From Psoroptes ovis (lineage: Eukaryota > Arthropoda > Arachnida > Sarcoptiformes > Psoroptidae), in contig PQWQ01000019.1 in assembly GCA_002943765.1 (NCBI GenBank), positions 1,026,001 to 1,090,000 of the forward strand: a stretch of 64,000 bases of DNA. Reading direction: 5' to 3'. Under the pieces are notes generated by a model. It ran no database searches, had not been told where the DNA came from, and saw only the letters and a list, made by a program, of their open reading frames with translations. The translations under genes were made by a program, and so were the position numbers. Below are positions 22,221 to 36,293 of this stretch, in pieces; positions within the stretch are counted from its first letter, which is position 1, and each line of letters starts with the position of its first letter.

Positions 22221-23447
22221 TTTTTTCAAAATAGTCATTATTTTAAAAATACGATCAAATGATTATGGTTTTCGAAGGCTGAATGAATCAAATAAATAAA
22301 ATTGAATGAAAGCAACCAATGTGATAGTAAGCCTGTCAGTAATCAGGAAAATAATAAATAAACAAATAAAGATTTAATGATTACTACCTACGTTTTGATG
22401 ATCAGCTGTCAAATTAGTTTGAAATTGAATGATGAAATATATTTACAAATGAATTATTGACTAAATGTTGACTATTTTTAGCGCCAACATTTTCTATGTA
22501 CGATGAGTTGACAAAAATATATTCGGTTTGATTGTTGTATTAATCGTTTCGAAATGAACGGCTTTGTTGTTTAAAGAATGCATTTTTATATGAAAACTTG
22601 TGTTTTTACTTATCAATCATAGCAGCCCAATTTGATCAATAAACTAAACATAGATTAGATACGCTTTTGATTTGTTATAAATATGCATTCATATTTGATT
22701 ATCGATTGTTGATTATTGATTTTGTTTGATTGCATATTTGGATTAATCGATCGTATTGGTCAAATGATCAAGTGATTTTAGTGAATTCCATTGAAAAAAA
22801 AAATGTTTAAGAGTGGCTTAATTTGAGTGGATTCGATCATATTGATTGACAGATTTGATTGTTTGACTTTGATCCATTTCATATTTTCAATAATCAATAA
22901 CCTTTCGAATTTCATTTTTGGATTTGAATCAAAATGTTTTTGTGATAATCCAGTTTAATCCAGCCGATAATGACAATGAAAAGAGATTGAAATATGCCGA
23001 GATGCATTGCCGTTTTGTGAAATAAAATATGCATTAATTCACATTAGTCATATGACATTCTAAAAAACAAACGTCAATTGTGATTATCAAATAGATTATT
23101 GTTTATTTGTTTGATTGATTTGAATTAATGGCAATCACTCATTAATTGCCATTAATGTGTGTTGCATTTTATTTTAAGTGCGTTTATTTTAACATTTTTG
23201 CATTTTTAAAATAAATATTAAATCATTGAGATTAAATGGCAAAATTATAAAAATAGAAATAATTTTCAAAAACTAAAAAAAACATTGATTAAAATTTATT
23301 TGAAATAATCAAATTCCAAAATTGACAATAAATAATTTAATTATAGAAGAAAACATCTTTATAAAAAGTCATTATGTTTGATTATCGAAAATAAGATTGC
23401 ATCACTGGTTAGGCAATCAAATATTAATCTATAATTGATGACAATAA
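22221..23447. other. Intergenic, AT-rich, nothing recognised
   Basis: Lies between the GTPase-like gene and the 3' end of the HEAT-repeat gene. No gene, RNA or clear repeat was found. Confidence 0.5.
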
Positions 23448-26400
23448 TCATTCATCAATTGTCACTGAGTCGTAGACGACACTATTCGCCTGTTCATTTA
23501 CTGATCCATTTTTTCCTGATTGCTGTTGTTCACTCGGTTCTTGTACATCAGTTTCCATTTTATTTTGATTGATTGATGATTGATCATATTCAATTGTTGT
23601 TGTCGTTGATTTGCGATAATTTTTAAATTTTTTAAAACGAACAAAATTTTGATTATTCATTTTAGATGCAGTGGTGGTGGAGCAAGAAGGATGAGCATTT
23701 AATGATGATGATGAAGAGGCAGAAGTAACAGTTTTAAATAATTTTTTCTTGACATTTTGAAAATTACCGGTCGTTGCGCATGACTGTGGCGATGATGACC
23801 GATGCTGACCAGTCATTGAATCAGCTGTTAAGAAAATGAATCAAAAAAGTTAAAAATAAAAGAGTTGATGAATAAAGAGTGAAAACTTACAGCAATTATT
23901 CCATTTTGATGAAGATATTTTGTTTGAAAGTTGTTGCGATAGATTATCATCACTGCAAACAGTCTGAACCGGGTTAGCATTGTAATTCATTCGATATGTT
24001 GAATTGATTTTAGCCTTAGAATGAGTTCCGCTACTAACAATTTTGCCATGACCAGGACTAGATAAGACAGGCATTATTGATGATCGATGACCTATCGTTT
24101 GATGAATGTGATGAGCAGGTGGCGGAGTATGCATATGAAGAGGTGGATGAACAATCCGGAAACAATAACCTGGGTATGTTAAATTATTGGCAGTGCTCGA
24201 TGCGGTGGTCGAAGTGGCTGTTGTAGGCGTTTGCTGATATTTGGCTCGATTACTTAATACCGGAACTTTTGAACTAAGAGATTGTGGTGATGGTGTGGGC
24301 AGTAGTGCAGTGCCTGTTTTACGATTGATTTGATGATGATGACTGTTCCAACTCTTCTTTCTGGAAGCTGCTAAATCAGCTTCTGCTGCTGTCATTACAC
24401 CTTTGCTATGATTTGATTTGATATTTGTCATTTTCTTTGTATTTACATTGTTTCGATGATTTGAGGTAAAATGTTTTTCGCAGGCTGCATCGGTCACTGT
24501 CGCAGATGTTGAAAATCGATTTTGTTGGTCTGTAAAATGCTCTTGTGGTTCATGATCTGATTGTTTTGGCGACTTGCGTTTTTTCGCTGCACAAACAGCC
24601 TGTATGGATTGTTGTTTTTGCATAATTGTCTTACATTCATCAGAACTAGATTTATCGATTTTGATGGTGCTTTTTTTGGTATTTTGATCATTATTTAATA
24701 CTGTCAATGTTTTCTTTGTATCAATCGATTCATTCGAACAAACCATATTCATTGATTGATGCATGGTGGTCTCTGCAGATGGAGATTCGGCTAAATCATT
24801 ACACAAATCAATACCCTCATCATGATCACTATCAAACGATTCGAGTACTGTCTGTGTTAATAATAAATTATCATTTGCCATGTCAACTATCATTGATTGT
24901 TTATCATCATCTTTTTCAATGGTTGATATTAAATCATTGATTAATTGAATTATATTCTCATCAATTTGTGATGAGTTTGATGCCGTTTTTTCATTTTGTT
25001 TTTGGTAATATTTTCGATAATTACCATTTCTAGCTGATCTTATTTGGTCAACTAATTGATGAATTCGATGTAATTCTTCCAATACGATTCGATCTTGTTC
25101 TTTTTGATGTCTTGAAAATAAATTCTCAGCTGAAAATTTGTTCAATGAACATTGTTGCTGTTCGATATATGAATTAAAATAATCAATAATTACATTCAAA
25201 TGTTTTGAATGAATTAATGAAGAAAAGGTTGATGTTTGAAAATGAGCTATCCACTCATTGATTGAATGTAAATATGAATATAATACGTTCAAGGAACTAG
25301 CACGAATGGTAACCACACGATCGTTGGTGGCCATTTGTGTCAATTGTTGTAATAATTGATTATTATAAATGGTAAGCATTGCAAACCATTTTCTAGCATT
25401 TAAATCATTCAAATTAAATTTATCATTACAAACACGATAATTTAATCGTGACCATTGCATTAATGATGGACAATATTCACTAAGATCTATCAAATAATGA
25501 TTATTCGATTCAGTCGATTCTGAATGATTAGATTCGAGTGAATTAAGAAGAAAAATAGCCAAAATATCAATATAAATCTGTCTATTTTGATAATATGCTG
25601 ATTGTCTAAGATTATGTTCGATCCATTCGAATAAATTGAAAGATGAATTTATTTGTTCTTCATTGTTGTAATGGTTGATGATTGTATCGGTTTGAGCTTT
25701 CAACTCTTGTGAATACATTGAATGAATATGAGAAGAGAAATTTTGCATGAATACCATTAATAAACATCTTGCAATAGCTTGACGACATGGTATCGGTCTT
25801 GTGGTATTAAATCTTAATAATAATCTCGGAATGATTAAACGTTTGATTAATTGAATTGGTATAATTTTTGAAAGCTCAAATAGAATATCATAATATTTGA
25901 TATATGAACGCCATTTAGTGGTCGTATTCATATACGTTTCTGAAGATAAAAATGCTTCAATTATTTGTTCAATTTCATTTGATGTGCAATTATTCATATC
26001 AGAGTTGCGATTTGCGAAGAAAAGTAAATTAAATAATCGAATGAAATTGGCTAATAACATTTCTAATAATTCAATATTTTGTATTTTAAGAATGTTCACT
26101 AATAAACAATATAATCCAGTTGACTGTCGATGTTTTGTTGCATGATTAATTTGAAGAATGAATTTTTCTAAAATTTTCATGATATTTTTGATTATTTCAT
26201 TGTTTTCATTTGTTGTCACTGATGCTGTAGGTGATGTTAATGTCAATTGTCTTAATACTTCGATTAGATTATTTATAATTATTTGTTTTTTGTCACAGTC
26301 AGAGTTTTCGATTCGAAATGAACAATCTTTTCCAATATCATACAAATCAGCGATTGCCTGTGTTCCAAAATATAAAAAACAATTAATTAAATTGAAAAAA

Positions 26401-28667
26401 TTTAATTCAAATCATTACTTACAGGCACCAAAGAAGCAATGATTATTTTACAAGAGATGCTTTTGTAGCGAAAAAAACCGAAAATGTCCAAATTATTTAA
26501 TGTATTTGTGGTTGTTGTTGTTGCTGTAGTGGTGGTGGTCATTCCTGTGACATTGGTCGCTTGCTGAAACATGTATTGTGTGGAACAGCCAATACTGAAA
26601 TCATTATTCTGTATTGTCACATTGGTTGTCATTGTATTCACTGACATGTGATTCTGTTCATAGTGATTTGCATTTAAAGGCTGTTGTAAGTGCTGCTGCA
26701 AAATGGATGTTGCAGGAGTTGTAGAAGGGTTAGAAACCGGCGACTTGTTTCCTTCAACATTTGTAATCTGATATTTTCCGATAAAATTTTGTTGTTGTGC
26801 AGTGTTTGTGGTGGTCGTGTTGTTATTTTTACCTAAATCCATTAAATTTATTTTGGTCAGAATTGTATTGGCTGATTGTTCGATCAGTGTCGATGAAGAG
26901 TATGATGGCTTATCGACTGCTGGTGGCAGGAAAATGTAATGAAATTGACATAAACGATAATAAAATTGAAGATACCAGTCATCATTCCTTAATTTTAATT
27001 GATTGGCATTCATTTCCAACTTTGAATCATTATTTTTGATTGAATCTTTAAGAATGAGCACGAAAAAAATTAAATTTTGAAAATGAAGATAAAGTGTTTG
27101 TGTTATCGAATCATATTGATTCATTGATGATTGATTTTGAGCCCCGACGCCTCCGATTACAGCAGCCAAACTAGCCGCTATGCCAGCACTTCCATTACCG
27201 ACGATTTGTTCACGCCAGTGTAGATAACAATTGAATAAATCTTGATCTATTTTGATTGTCATCGATCGATATTGTTCAATCGAATGAAGCATTCTTTCAA
27301 ATATCTGCTTCAAAATTGGTATGAATTTGGTGTCGATAAATTTTAAGACACTTTCGGATGTCGTTTGTTGTATGGGCAATTCAGATGGATCACGATTCAA
27401 ACTTTTAGATGAATGTTCGATGAAAACTTGATGCAGATGCAGCAAATATGGAAGCAAAGATGATAATGAATCAAGTAATGCAAAATTGATTGTGGTCAAT
27501 TCACAAATGCTATCGTTGATTTGATCAAGCGAAATGATTTGATCGATTAACACTTGATACAAATTCCAAATGTTTTGTTGAAAATAATGAAAATCCATTC
27601 TTTTGGCAAAATTAGCCAACACAAAACATATGATGAATCGAACCGAAATAGAATGTTCATTCATAATTAAATCACTGACCAAAGGCATTATTTTCATTTT
27701 GATCGTATCGATTTGTAGGCAATCATAAATATTGAGCAATAATTGACATGCGAAAACTCGACGATCAATTCGTTGTTTCATTTGTAGTGAAGTTAATGCA
27801 ATGTTTAAAATATCAATCAGTAAATCTTGATCCGAATTGGTTATTATCATCAAACGGTTGGTATTATTATTCATATTTATTATTTCATTATTACTGTTTA
27901 ACGATTGTTGTAACATGTATGTCGGTATGTTTAATTCAGAGAAATTTTTGGTGAAATCTAACAATAAATTTGGCCATATTTTTTCTAGATTTATGTTCAA
28001 CAAATTCAAAATGATCAACAATTCGATTGAATTGGAAATAGTATTGACACTTACCACTACTGGTATTGATTTGTGTAATGATTTGTCTCATGAAATCCTC
28101 CAAACGTAAACGTTTCTTTTTATTATTATTATCATCACAATGGGTTGCATATGTGACATTATAAGATGATAATGTCGAATTATCCTGATGATGATGGGTC
28201 ATCATTGATTCATTATCAACACATTGACCTTTGGCCACCACCACCACATCTTCGTCTTCTTCTTCCAAGTCTTCTTCGACCTCATCCACTTCTTCCTCTT
28301 CTTCATCTTCTTCAACCAAATCATGTATATCATCACATAAAAATGTATCATTTGAATTTTGAAGAAAAATGGTTGTCATCATTGAAGATGGTGGTTGCAA
28401 TCGTACATTTGGCGGTGGTGGTTGTCCATTATTCATGTCTTCGATCATGAACGATGCTGAATCGGTAGCTAGCCCGGTAGATTCACAAGTGCTAACAGCT
28501 GGAACCGTTTGACTAGACTGATCATCATCATCATCATTAACATCACAGTCTGCTTTCGATTTCGCTGCATTTTCTTCAACACGTTCATTAACTTGTTCCA
28601 TGTTCTCTTTATGTTTATCTTTGGTTTGATCATCGATACAGTCATTGACATCCATCATATCAATCAT
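23448..28667 (-). CDS. Large HEAT-like repeat protein, possibly PP4 regulatory subunit 4 type
   Basis: Exons 28055-28667, 26423-27984, 23891-26357 and 23448-23824, with introns of 70, 65 and 66 bp, all in phase, give 1672 residues. The N-terminal 190 residues are acidic and low-complexity, with a long Glu/Asp run (coded near 28240-28320). Then come alpha-helical repeats of the HEAT type, for example ISVRFIICFVLANFAKRMDF (coded near 27600) and PRLLLRFNTTRPIPCRQAIA (coded near 25780-25840). The second of these recalls the regulatory HEAT subunits of protein phosphatases, and PPP4R4 is my best guess, from memory and not certain. The C-terminal 600 residues are low-complexity Ser/Thr/Gln-rich with basic patches such as CAAKKRKSPKQ, a possible nuclear signal. 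A scaffold role is likely; the partner is unknown. An intron-free reading would break the frame, so the splice sites are needed. Confidence 0.8.
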
Positions 28668-30101
28668 GACTTGTAATTAGTCAGCTAATCAGTTAGTCAA
28701 AGTTCAAAGTCGTTGATGGAACGAGTCATTGATTGAATGAAAAATTGAGTAAACAAATACTTTTTTTGGAACACTGGTCACTGAAACATTGAGTTAATAA
28801 TGATTTCATCTAATAATTTGATATGACATAGTTAATGATGTAAACACAAAAAGAGGAACTATCTTTGATGGTTGGTCGATGACGGCGGTGGTGGTGGTGG
28901 TGGCGAGTTGTGAGTTTGTATTTTATTGTTATTATTTGATGTTGGCTAAGCAGCAAAATGAACGCAAGGATGGCAGAAAAGAGTAAAATGTTTTATGTGT
29001 TTCAATTAGTTTTATTTATGCTTTTCATCATTCATCGAAAAAAAACCTGTTTCAATTGCGCCATTTGTCTTAGATGTTATGAAAACTGTTTTTCTTCATT
29101 TTTGCTTAGATCAAATTACCGTTTCAAGTGTTTTATAGCTGTTTGTTTGTGGTTTGCAGTTCAACAACAAATGGACAATGCATTGATTACCTTCAATTCG
29201 ACAATTATTTACTCACTATTTTTTGAGGATTTTGCTTTCATTTTAGCTATTTTAGCGAATCATTTCTAGAATATCAGTTTGAATCAAATTATTGAATGAA
29301 TTGAATGACAGTATCGATTGAGATGGATTAATTGATTGAGATTTAATCATTTACCTGTTGCATATGTGATCGAATGTCAATCAATTGCAGATTAAGCTAA
29401 AATATGTCTACCTGAATGCATATATAGAAATATGAATTTGCATGTATTGATCGCAGCATACACAAACATATAGACAAACACTTGTTGTTTGTATGTGGGT
29501 TGATTGACCCTTTTTGTTTCATTCATTTATTCATTTAATGATAATGAAAATCTGTGTCACTGATTGATGTTCCTGAAACAGTCGTTGCCTCAAATAATGA
29601 ATTTGTGTAAGCAAAAAACTTGTGTTCCTTGGATGGAAAATTCAAATGATGCCAATTATTGAAGCATCATTGAATAAATTGGTAAACAATGATCATATTG
29701 AATGCAAACAATTTTTACTTTCATTCGTCGCTCAGGTGGAAATAGTCATGTTTATTTGTTTACAAGCTTTTCACATTTTCTCTTTTCAGCTGAAATTTTG
29801 CCTATGCCGAGTTATGCTCGGGCATTTCAGCTATTTGTTTAATAAAAGGCGACAGCTTGTGAGCTAATAATCAAAAAATATTTTGGCTGTTGAGTCACTA
29901 AACTTTGAACAATAGTCACTGTGTGTCATATGGTCATTTGTGTTTATTTATTTGCTCATCTAGTCGTTTTTTCACTTCATTCACTGCATTCATGCAATCA
30001 TTCTGTTCAATGGATTCGTTAAATTAATGAATTAAAAGTAAATTAAATTGATGTAAAAAAGAGTGCCAAATAAAAATGAAAAAAGATGCTGATAATAATA
30101 A
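28668..30101. other. Intergenic, promoter side of two divergent genes
   Basis: Divergent upstream region for the HEAT-repeat gene (minus) and the TIKI gene (plus). It holds a short GGT/GGC repeat near 28882-28906. A Cys-rich 103-codon frame at 28958-29269 was considered but has no family support. No other features were seen. Confidence 0.5.
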
Positions 30102-32346
30102 ATGGATAATAATAATAATAATTTGATTTATTTGTTGATTATTTTGATTACTTTCTATCAAATCGATTGCCGTCATCGACATCGTAAATCGTCAGCGATG
30201 ATTGACAGACATTGTCTGGTAAGTTTTTGTTATAATTTTTGATGCATTCGATTAAATGATAATTTTTTTTCATAGAAATGTGATAGCAATGAAACATTCA
30301 CCTTTTTTTGGCGCATAGAAAGGCGTTTTAGTGGCAAAGAAGGTGCTCATAAAGCCCCTCCATCGTATTTCTTTGGGACCATTCATGCACCATACACAAA
30401 AGTATGGAATTACATCCCACCAGGTGCCAAAATAGCATTTCGTCATACAAAAAATATAATATTCGAACTAGATTTGATGAATTCGGAGACATTATTATCA
30501 TTAACTAAGTGTCAATTGCTGCCACCAGGCATCCGGCTTAATGATATAATCCCAATTCAATTATATCATCGTTTACAGCGACATTTACGATATGTTCGTC
30601 ACAAAATACCTGAATGGATAACAAATGAACAAAAATCGCTTGGCCTAAATGCCAATTCTTTATTCACTGCCATCACAATGAATTGGGAACGTAAACGGCC
30701 CATTTGGATTATGATCATGTTAAACTCATTGGTCGAAAATGATATCAAATCAAAAGGTATTACCGTGTTAGATTCATATTTTTATTTGAAAGCTAAAAAA
30801 CTAAGAAAAAATATTGGATCAGTGGAGAATGTAAGTCAAACAAAAAATGAATTATTGTGATTATTTAAAATGAATAATTTTTATTTGATAGGCTAAAGAA
30901 CAGTGCAAAACTTTGAATTATTTGAATACGACTCAGGTCCTTTACGCTTTGAACCAGACATTGTCGCAACATGAATTCATCAGAAGAAGGCAAAGTGATG
31001 CTAATGGAGGTGATAGTTTTAAATCGATTAATAATGATTATACAACCACAGACAATATGATCAATTATTACAATTGTGGCAATTTGAACGAAAAATTGTT
31101 TAATAATTATGAAAATGGTAATGATTTCGATACAGCCACTTCACCGACAACAATATCAAATGAAATAGAGAAATATTTCCGTTTAGAAATAATATTAAAA
31201 CGTAATAAACGAATGAGTAAACGTATCATTGATTTACTTCAATCAAATAAAAATGAAAGTTTTTTCTTCATTTTTGGTGCAGGTAAATTTTGAATTGATC
31301 GAATCATTGAATTTATTCATATTTAATTCAAATTAGGCCACTTTTTGGGCAATGATTCCATAATCGAATTGATAAAGAATAATGTTAATGAAAATGATAT
31401 GAAAATCGTTCATTTGAATGATATCACTGGTATTGGTGGCAATCGAAAAAGACGCGGAAATCATAATCTGTAAGTGTTTATCAATCATTCAATGCTTTTA
31501 ATTATTGATGGATTAATAATAAATTATTTGAAGCATTTGTAATGAACAGAAATGGTATGACCATAAGGACTCTGAAAGTTTGAAGAAATTAGAGCAATTC
31601 AAAAACATTGAAGAGGAAGGAGAGAGAATAATATATCCAATATCAAGTGATACAATCAATTATTTATCTTCAATTAATTGGTCGCCAATTCTCAGTGATA
31701 AATCTCATGATTTGGCGATGCCTGCATCTACTTTGTTGGCCAAAAATTATAATATTCATAAATTGTTATCACATATGCATAATGATGGGCCTAATGCAGC
31801 AGTGGTTGAACAACGCAGAGCCATGCTTATGACCACTATGATGATGATGATGTTGAAACAACATTGGAACATGGAAAATTTGAATCGTGCCCCATCTGCT
31901 ACTAGTGGATCGATCGATATTAATTATGATAATGGTCCATCTATTTTTGATGATTCATTGATCAATGATTTCAAGTAAGTTTTGTTTTGTTCATTTCAAT
32001 GTAAGGATTATGAAAATTTTGATCATTCTAAGAACTGAATTAATGAATAATTAATTGAAAATAATGATGAAATTATTAAATTTGCATAATGATTCCTTCC
32101 TTTTTGATTAGTTATTCGAAAACAATTGCAGAGAAATTCACGACACCTGCCAAGAGGCTAACGATCGTCAATCATCAGCCACAAAATCAAGGAATTCTGC
32201 AATCATTTGAATTATTAGAAAGATGGCAACACCATAATAATAACAAAGAAAGCGAAAATGCATCAAGGACCAATCTACATGTTTCATCATTTACTTTATT
32301 ATTAATATTGATTTGTTGTGGTTTTAGTTGTACTGTTGGTGGATGA
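30102..32346 (+). CDS. TRABD2: TIKI-type Wnt-inactivating metalloprotease (TRABD2 family)
   Basis: Exons 30102-30218, 30276-30830, 30892-31282, 31337-31469, 31534-31974 and 32112-32346 give 623 residues; every junction is in phase. TIKI proteins are membrane-tethered proteases that remove the N-terminal residues of Wnt ligands and so block Wnt signalling. Seen: a signal peptide (LIYLLIILITFYQIDC), the family start FFWRIER, the first metal-binding GxxH motif in YFFGTIHAPYTKVW (His near residue 76), the block MNWERKRPIWIMIMLNSLVE, NTTQVLYALNQTLSQHE, and the second motif FGAGHFLG (His near 356) rebuilt exactly at a splice junction. A hydrophobic C-terminal segment (FTLLLILICCGFSCTVGG) fits a membrane anchor or GPI signal. 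Between the protease domain and the anchor is a longer variable linker with a Met run. The length is close to that of vertebrate TIKI. Confidence 0.93.
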
Positions 32347-35300
32347 ACCCTTAAGCGGAAAAGCGAAAATAAAAAATAAAATGGTATTGAGATCAAAATG
32401 TGATATTTTAGCAGTTGTGGATAGTGAATGTATTATAATAATAATAATAATAATAAAATTGATACTTACTAACAAATGAAAAGTGTAAATAAAATTGATG
32501 ATGATTAAATTGCCCATTTGTTTACCATGTGCCATAATGCCAATAAACAATTATAAAGCATATCAAACATTTTCAAAATTGTCTTGGCTTTATTTAAATT
32601 CGAATAAAATGTGTGTGTGTGTGTGTGATGTCGCTGGCTGGATGACAGTAAATGAATGGATGTGCAATAAAAGTTTGTTCGACAAATAATCAAAGTAATC
32701 AAAACTGTTCAAGTTTAAGTAAATGTGAAACTGATTATTTTTATTTATTTTGATCATTTGAAACGTTTGTTCTGTGATCAATATATTAATAATTTCCAAT
32801 CTCAATTTTGATTTGATTTTGAAAATTGAATTTTCTGATTGCCTTTAATTAGTTTTTCAGTGTAAAAAGTGAATACTGCCAATTTTAGATTCAATTAGCT
32901 GCTTTTATTGGGTTCGCTTTAATGCAATCAATGATATCACAACATTCAACTAATAAAGTGAATTTATTCATTTGCAGTTGTTTCAAATTTGGTATGGCAT
33001 GAATGTGATTTGATTATGACAAATTGTAATGGTAAGTGAATTATTTTCATACTTAATTCATTTCCATACACAAAGCTTTTCCAAATCTTTTTTCGGTGCG
33101 CTCTTGATTTAAATTTTTGTTGAAAATTCATACTTTTTTTGAACGTGCTTCAAACAGCCGAATCTTACTGATTGAAATATTTGACAATTATCACAGTCAA
33201 TTATTTTGACTGAATCACTAATCATGCTGCTTCTCATTATTGTGATGTTCATTTAGAATAGTTTGAATTTTGATTATTTTTCGACGAATAAGAGTTCCTA
33301 AAATTCTCGCATTCCCATCACTGATACTGCAAAATGGGGTTGATGGAAGCCTTTTTTTCAAAAACAATTAAGGTTGAAATTGTAAAATGAATTGAGACAA
33401 CATTCAATGATGTTCGTTCGTTCAATGATTATTTGATTGCGTTTCAGACTTGGGTGTTGGTCGATTTGATGTTGAATGAATTTATTTATTTGCTGATATT
33501 AATTGAATGTTAATGTTTGATTGTAAAAAAATAAAAAATTTGATTTGCTGTTTGACAAATTGTTTGATCGAACAATTTGTCAAATAATTAATCCATTTCT
33601 CGGATTTAAAGCTCGAAATATTTTAATTGAAAAATGTCAGTATATAAGATATAGATAAGCTTAGATAAGATGAATTCCCTAAAGAATTGATGAAATATTT
33701 AAATTTTGATTTTTTCCAGAAAATTTTGAAAATGGAAAATTGATTTTGCTTCATGATCTTAGCAGCAGTGTCTCTCGTGGGAGACATTCGTCAATTTGGG
33801 ATCGTAAAGATTTCGTAAATAAAAAGGATGGCTGTTTTGACATACCTTGCATATGATTGCACTGATTTTCGATGCATTTTTTGCGACCAACGTGTATTCT
33901 CAAGCAATAACAATGTTCATTGAGATTGGTAGGAATTTGATTCATTGCAACAATCATGTTCGGTTTGGCCATTTTAGCTTAGCCACACACACATCTTGTT
34001 ACTCGATTGAGAATACACATTTATCGGAAAACCATTTTTGGCAAATTCACTAGAAAATAGTTGAAATTCGATTGATGATTTGACTGCTTTGATCGATTGA
34101 TTTATTTGATTTGAATGAATCGTCATGTTTGAGGCATAAGCAAATTTAGAAAATGACTCATTTTTGATGGAATTTTCAACGAATCGTTGATTGTAAACTG
34201 TTGAAGCCAATCAAATTCACCAATTTTTTGAAAGCGAAAATTTTGAATCGGTTTGTAGTGGTGTTCCACCAGCACCCAAATGGCTGTTGCTTATTTCTAT
34301 ATGCTTAATGGACATGATGCATTTTTCCTGTTTGCTAGATTCTGGTACAAATCAGCAATTTTGGCTCTCTTTGAGCATGTCTCATTCTTAGGATCTGTGG
34401 TATGTTTCAAATTGCTATGTGGTCTATTAATTGATTGATTCATTTGAATGATGATCGTTCGGTGAATGTTTATCAGAAACAGATGTTTATTTAGTGTAAG
34501 AGAATATATACTTTACTTTACTTTCATTTCTCTGTTTTGCCATTTGATGACAAATTTTTCTGCCAAATTATGACGATTTGGAAGGCTTTCCGGCAAACTT
34601 TAGGAAGCCATATATTCATTTAGAATCGAATTAAATTCTTAATCAAATTTGTGTTTCATAGCAAACAGACGCAATCTTATCGCATCTATTAATGACAATA
34701 CTGTGATGATAACTGATTCTTTTCTCATTAGTCATTTTGTCATTGATAATACAGGCCAAGTCATTATCAAAATAGACTTTGGCCAATCTCTTCAATGATT
34801 GTCTGTGTCAAGGAGTTGTGTGCCAGAATAAATGCTTGTGGAAAGTATTATTTGCATTCAGTAAAACTATTGATGATGTTTAATGTTTGACGAATGTCTT
34901 TGCATATTTGCACATGTGTTTGTTGTCAATGTTTGCAATTTGGTCCATCAAAAAGTAGAGAAATGTTTCTTTCGATTAGGAATTGGCCAAATTTTGGAAA
35001 ACAATATCCGTTTGAGCTGGTAAATGGATTTGGCTCTGTGTGATGCATAATGTTTGCTGAATGCTTGTTTTTTCGAATGTGCCAAATAACCGAAAAGTAA
35101 ATTAATCAAAACGTAGAAATGTGTTTGGTAATCATCGAATAAACACTAATAATCTTCACAGTTTGTGGCTTAGTGCACTGACTGTTCTATGACCACATAT
35201 GCCAAATGAATTGAAATGTTTATTACCATCGACACGGCAATGGACGATGCATGCTGATTGTATAATCACACATTTGCTTTAGCAGATTTTGTCACGAATC

Positions 35301-35659
35301 AAACAACACAATAAGCCGATTGGCGATTGATTCACATCTTTGATAATCTCTTTATTTTCCATTTAATCGTTTTTCTGGTTAGATTAGTGCATTTGAACGT
35401 AAAAGTGAAAATATCAATTACAATCATTCGCCATCTTTGCATGGATTTGACACATTTTTTTAATTAAAAACTAAATTCCTTGATTTGTTTATTTCCAATC
35501 AAAATGAATGTCTTTTCATTTCAAACCTATTTTTCAGTATTCATAAATTGATTCGAGAATTAGCTGATCTCAAAATTCGAAAGCTAAAATTTGATTATCG
35601 AAGTTTATTGTTTGCCGAATAGTATGTAGTGTTCGGTTTCTGCTTTAGCCAATTGTGAA
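32347..35659. other. Long intergenic stretch
   Basis: About 3.3 kb without a supported gene. It holds an ATA run near 32436-32458, a GT run near 32611-32628, and a palindrome at 33551-33584. A short minus-strand frame with a Cys-rich sequence and a possible splice donor (33833-33972) is discussed in the findings. The right end should hold the promoter of the four-pass membrane protein. Confidence 0.5.
33551..33584. repeat. Perfect palindrome, 14-bp arms
   Basis: Arms TTTGACAAATTGTT and its exact complement are separated by six bases (TGATCG). It could form a hairpin; no T-run or gene end nearby suggests a termination role. Confidence 0.9.
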
Positions 35660-36175
35660 ATGCTACGCAAAACTGAAAAACGAATGAATCGATTCGGTTT
35701 GTTTGCTTCGGCATTGGTGCCCGATGACGAAGACGAGCAAGATGATTCAAGCAAGAGTTCAGAATTATCCGAAGAAAATGAACGGTCCTCGCGCCTGAAA
35801 ACTCTTCGTTCATTACGTTTGATCATATTAACCTTAATTGTTTTGATGAGTGTCATGTCGATGCATATTTACAGTGAAGACTTGAAATATTATTTCGATA
35901 CTCAAACACTGAATAGTCGTTGGATTGCTATGATTTTCGCCATGTCATCCATTTTGTTGGCTGGTTTGGGCTTTTACGCCGTATACAATGTCCGAATGTA
36001 TTTTGTCTTTGCTTTCGCAGTTTTATTCACTTTGATGATGGTCCTCAAAATGAATAGTTCTTGTTGGAAACATTCGAATCATAATTACAATTCGATTCTA
36101 TTTCATTTACCTCATTTCATTTTATTGTTTTGTACGTGGATATTCACCTTTTTAGGTGTATGTCATTTTTGTTAA
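35660..36175 (+). CDS. Small four-pass membrane protein, unknown family
   Basis: Single exon, 171 residues from the ATG at 35660; a second in-frame ATG at 35684 is also possible. The N-terminal 45 residues are soluble and acidic (DDEDEQDDSSKSSELSEEN). Four hydrophobic segments follow: LRLIILTLIVLMSVMSM, WIAMIFAMSSILLAGLGFYA, MYFVFAFAVLFTLMMVL and FHLPHFILLFCTWIFTFLGV. The topology puts both ends on the same side. An acidic tail followed by positively charged residues just before the first helix suggests the N terminus is cytosolic. AATAAA signals follow at about 36228. I do not recognise the family, although some small TMEM proteins have the same layout. The gene converges on CDC20, 118 bp apart. 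Confidence 0.7.
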   Translation: MLRKTEKRMNRFGLFASALVPDDEDEQDDSSKSSELSEENERSSRLKTLRSLRLIILTLIVLMSVMSMHIYSEDLKYYFDTQTLNSRWIAMIFAMSSILLAGLGFYAVYNVRMYFVFAFAVLFTLMMVLKMNSSCWKHSNHNYNSILFHLPHFILLFCTWIFTFLGVCHFC

Positions 36176-36293
36176 GCAGTCATTTATTGTTTTATTCAAA
36201 TCGAAAATTTTTTAGTTAAAAAAATGAAATAAAGTCAAATAAAAATAAAAATTCGTAATTATGCATTCATCTTCGTTGATTGGTTCGTTAGTT

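Noticed and set aside
28958..29269. 103-codon plus-strand frame with many Cys and Phe
   Set aside because: No homology, no splice sites and no partner exon; lies in the divergent promoter region.
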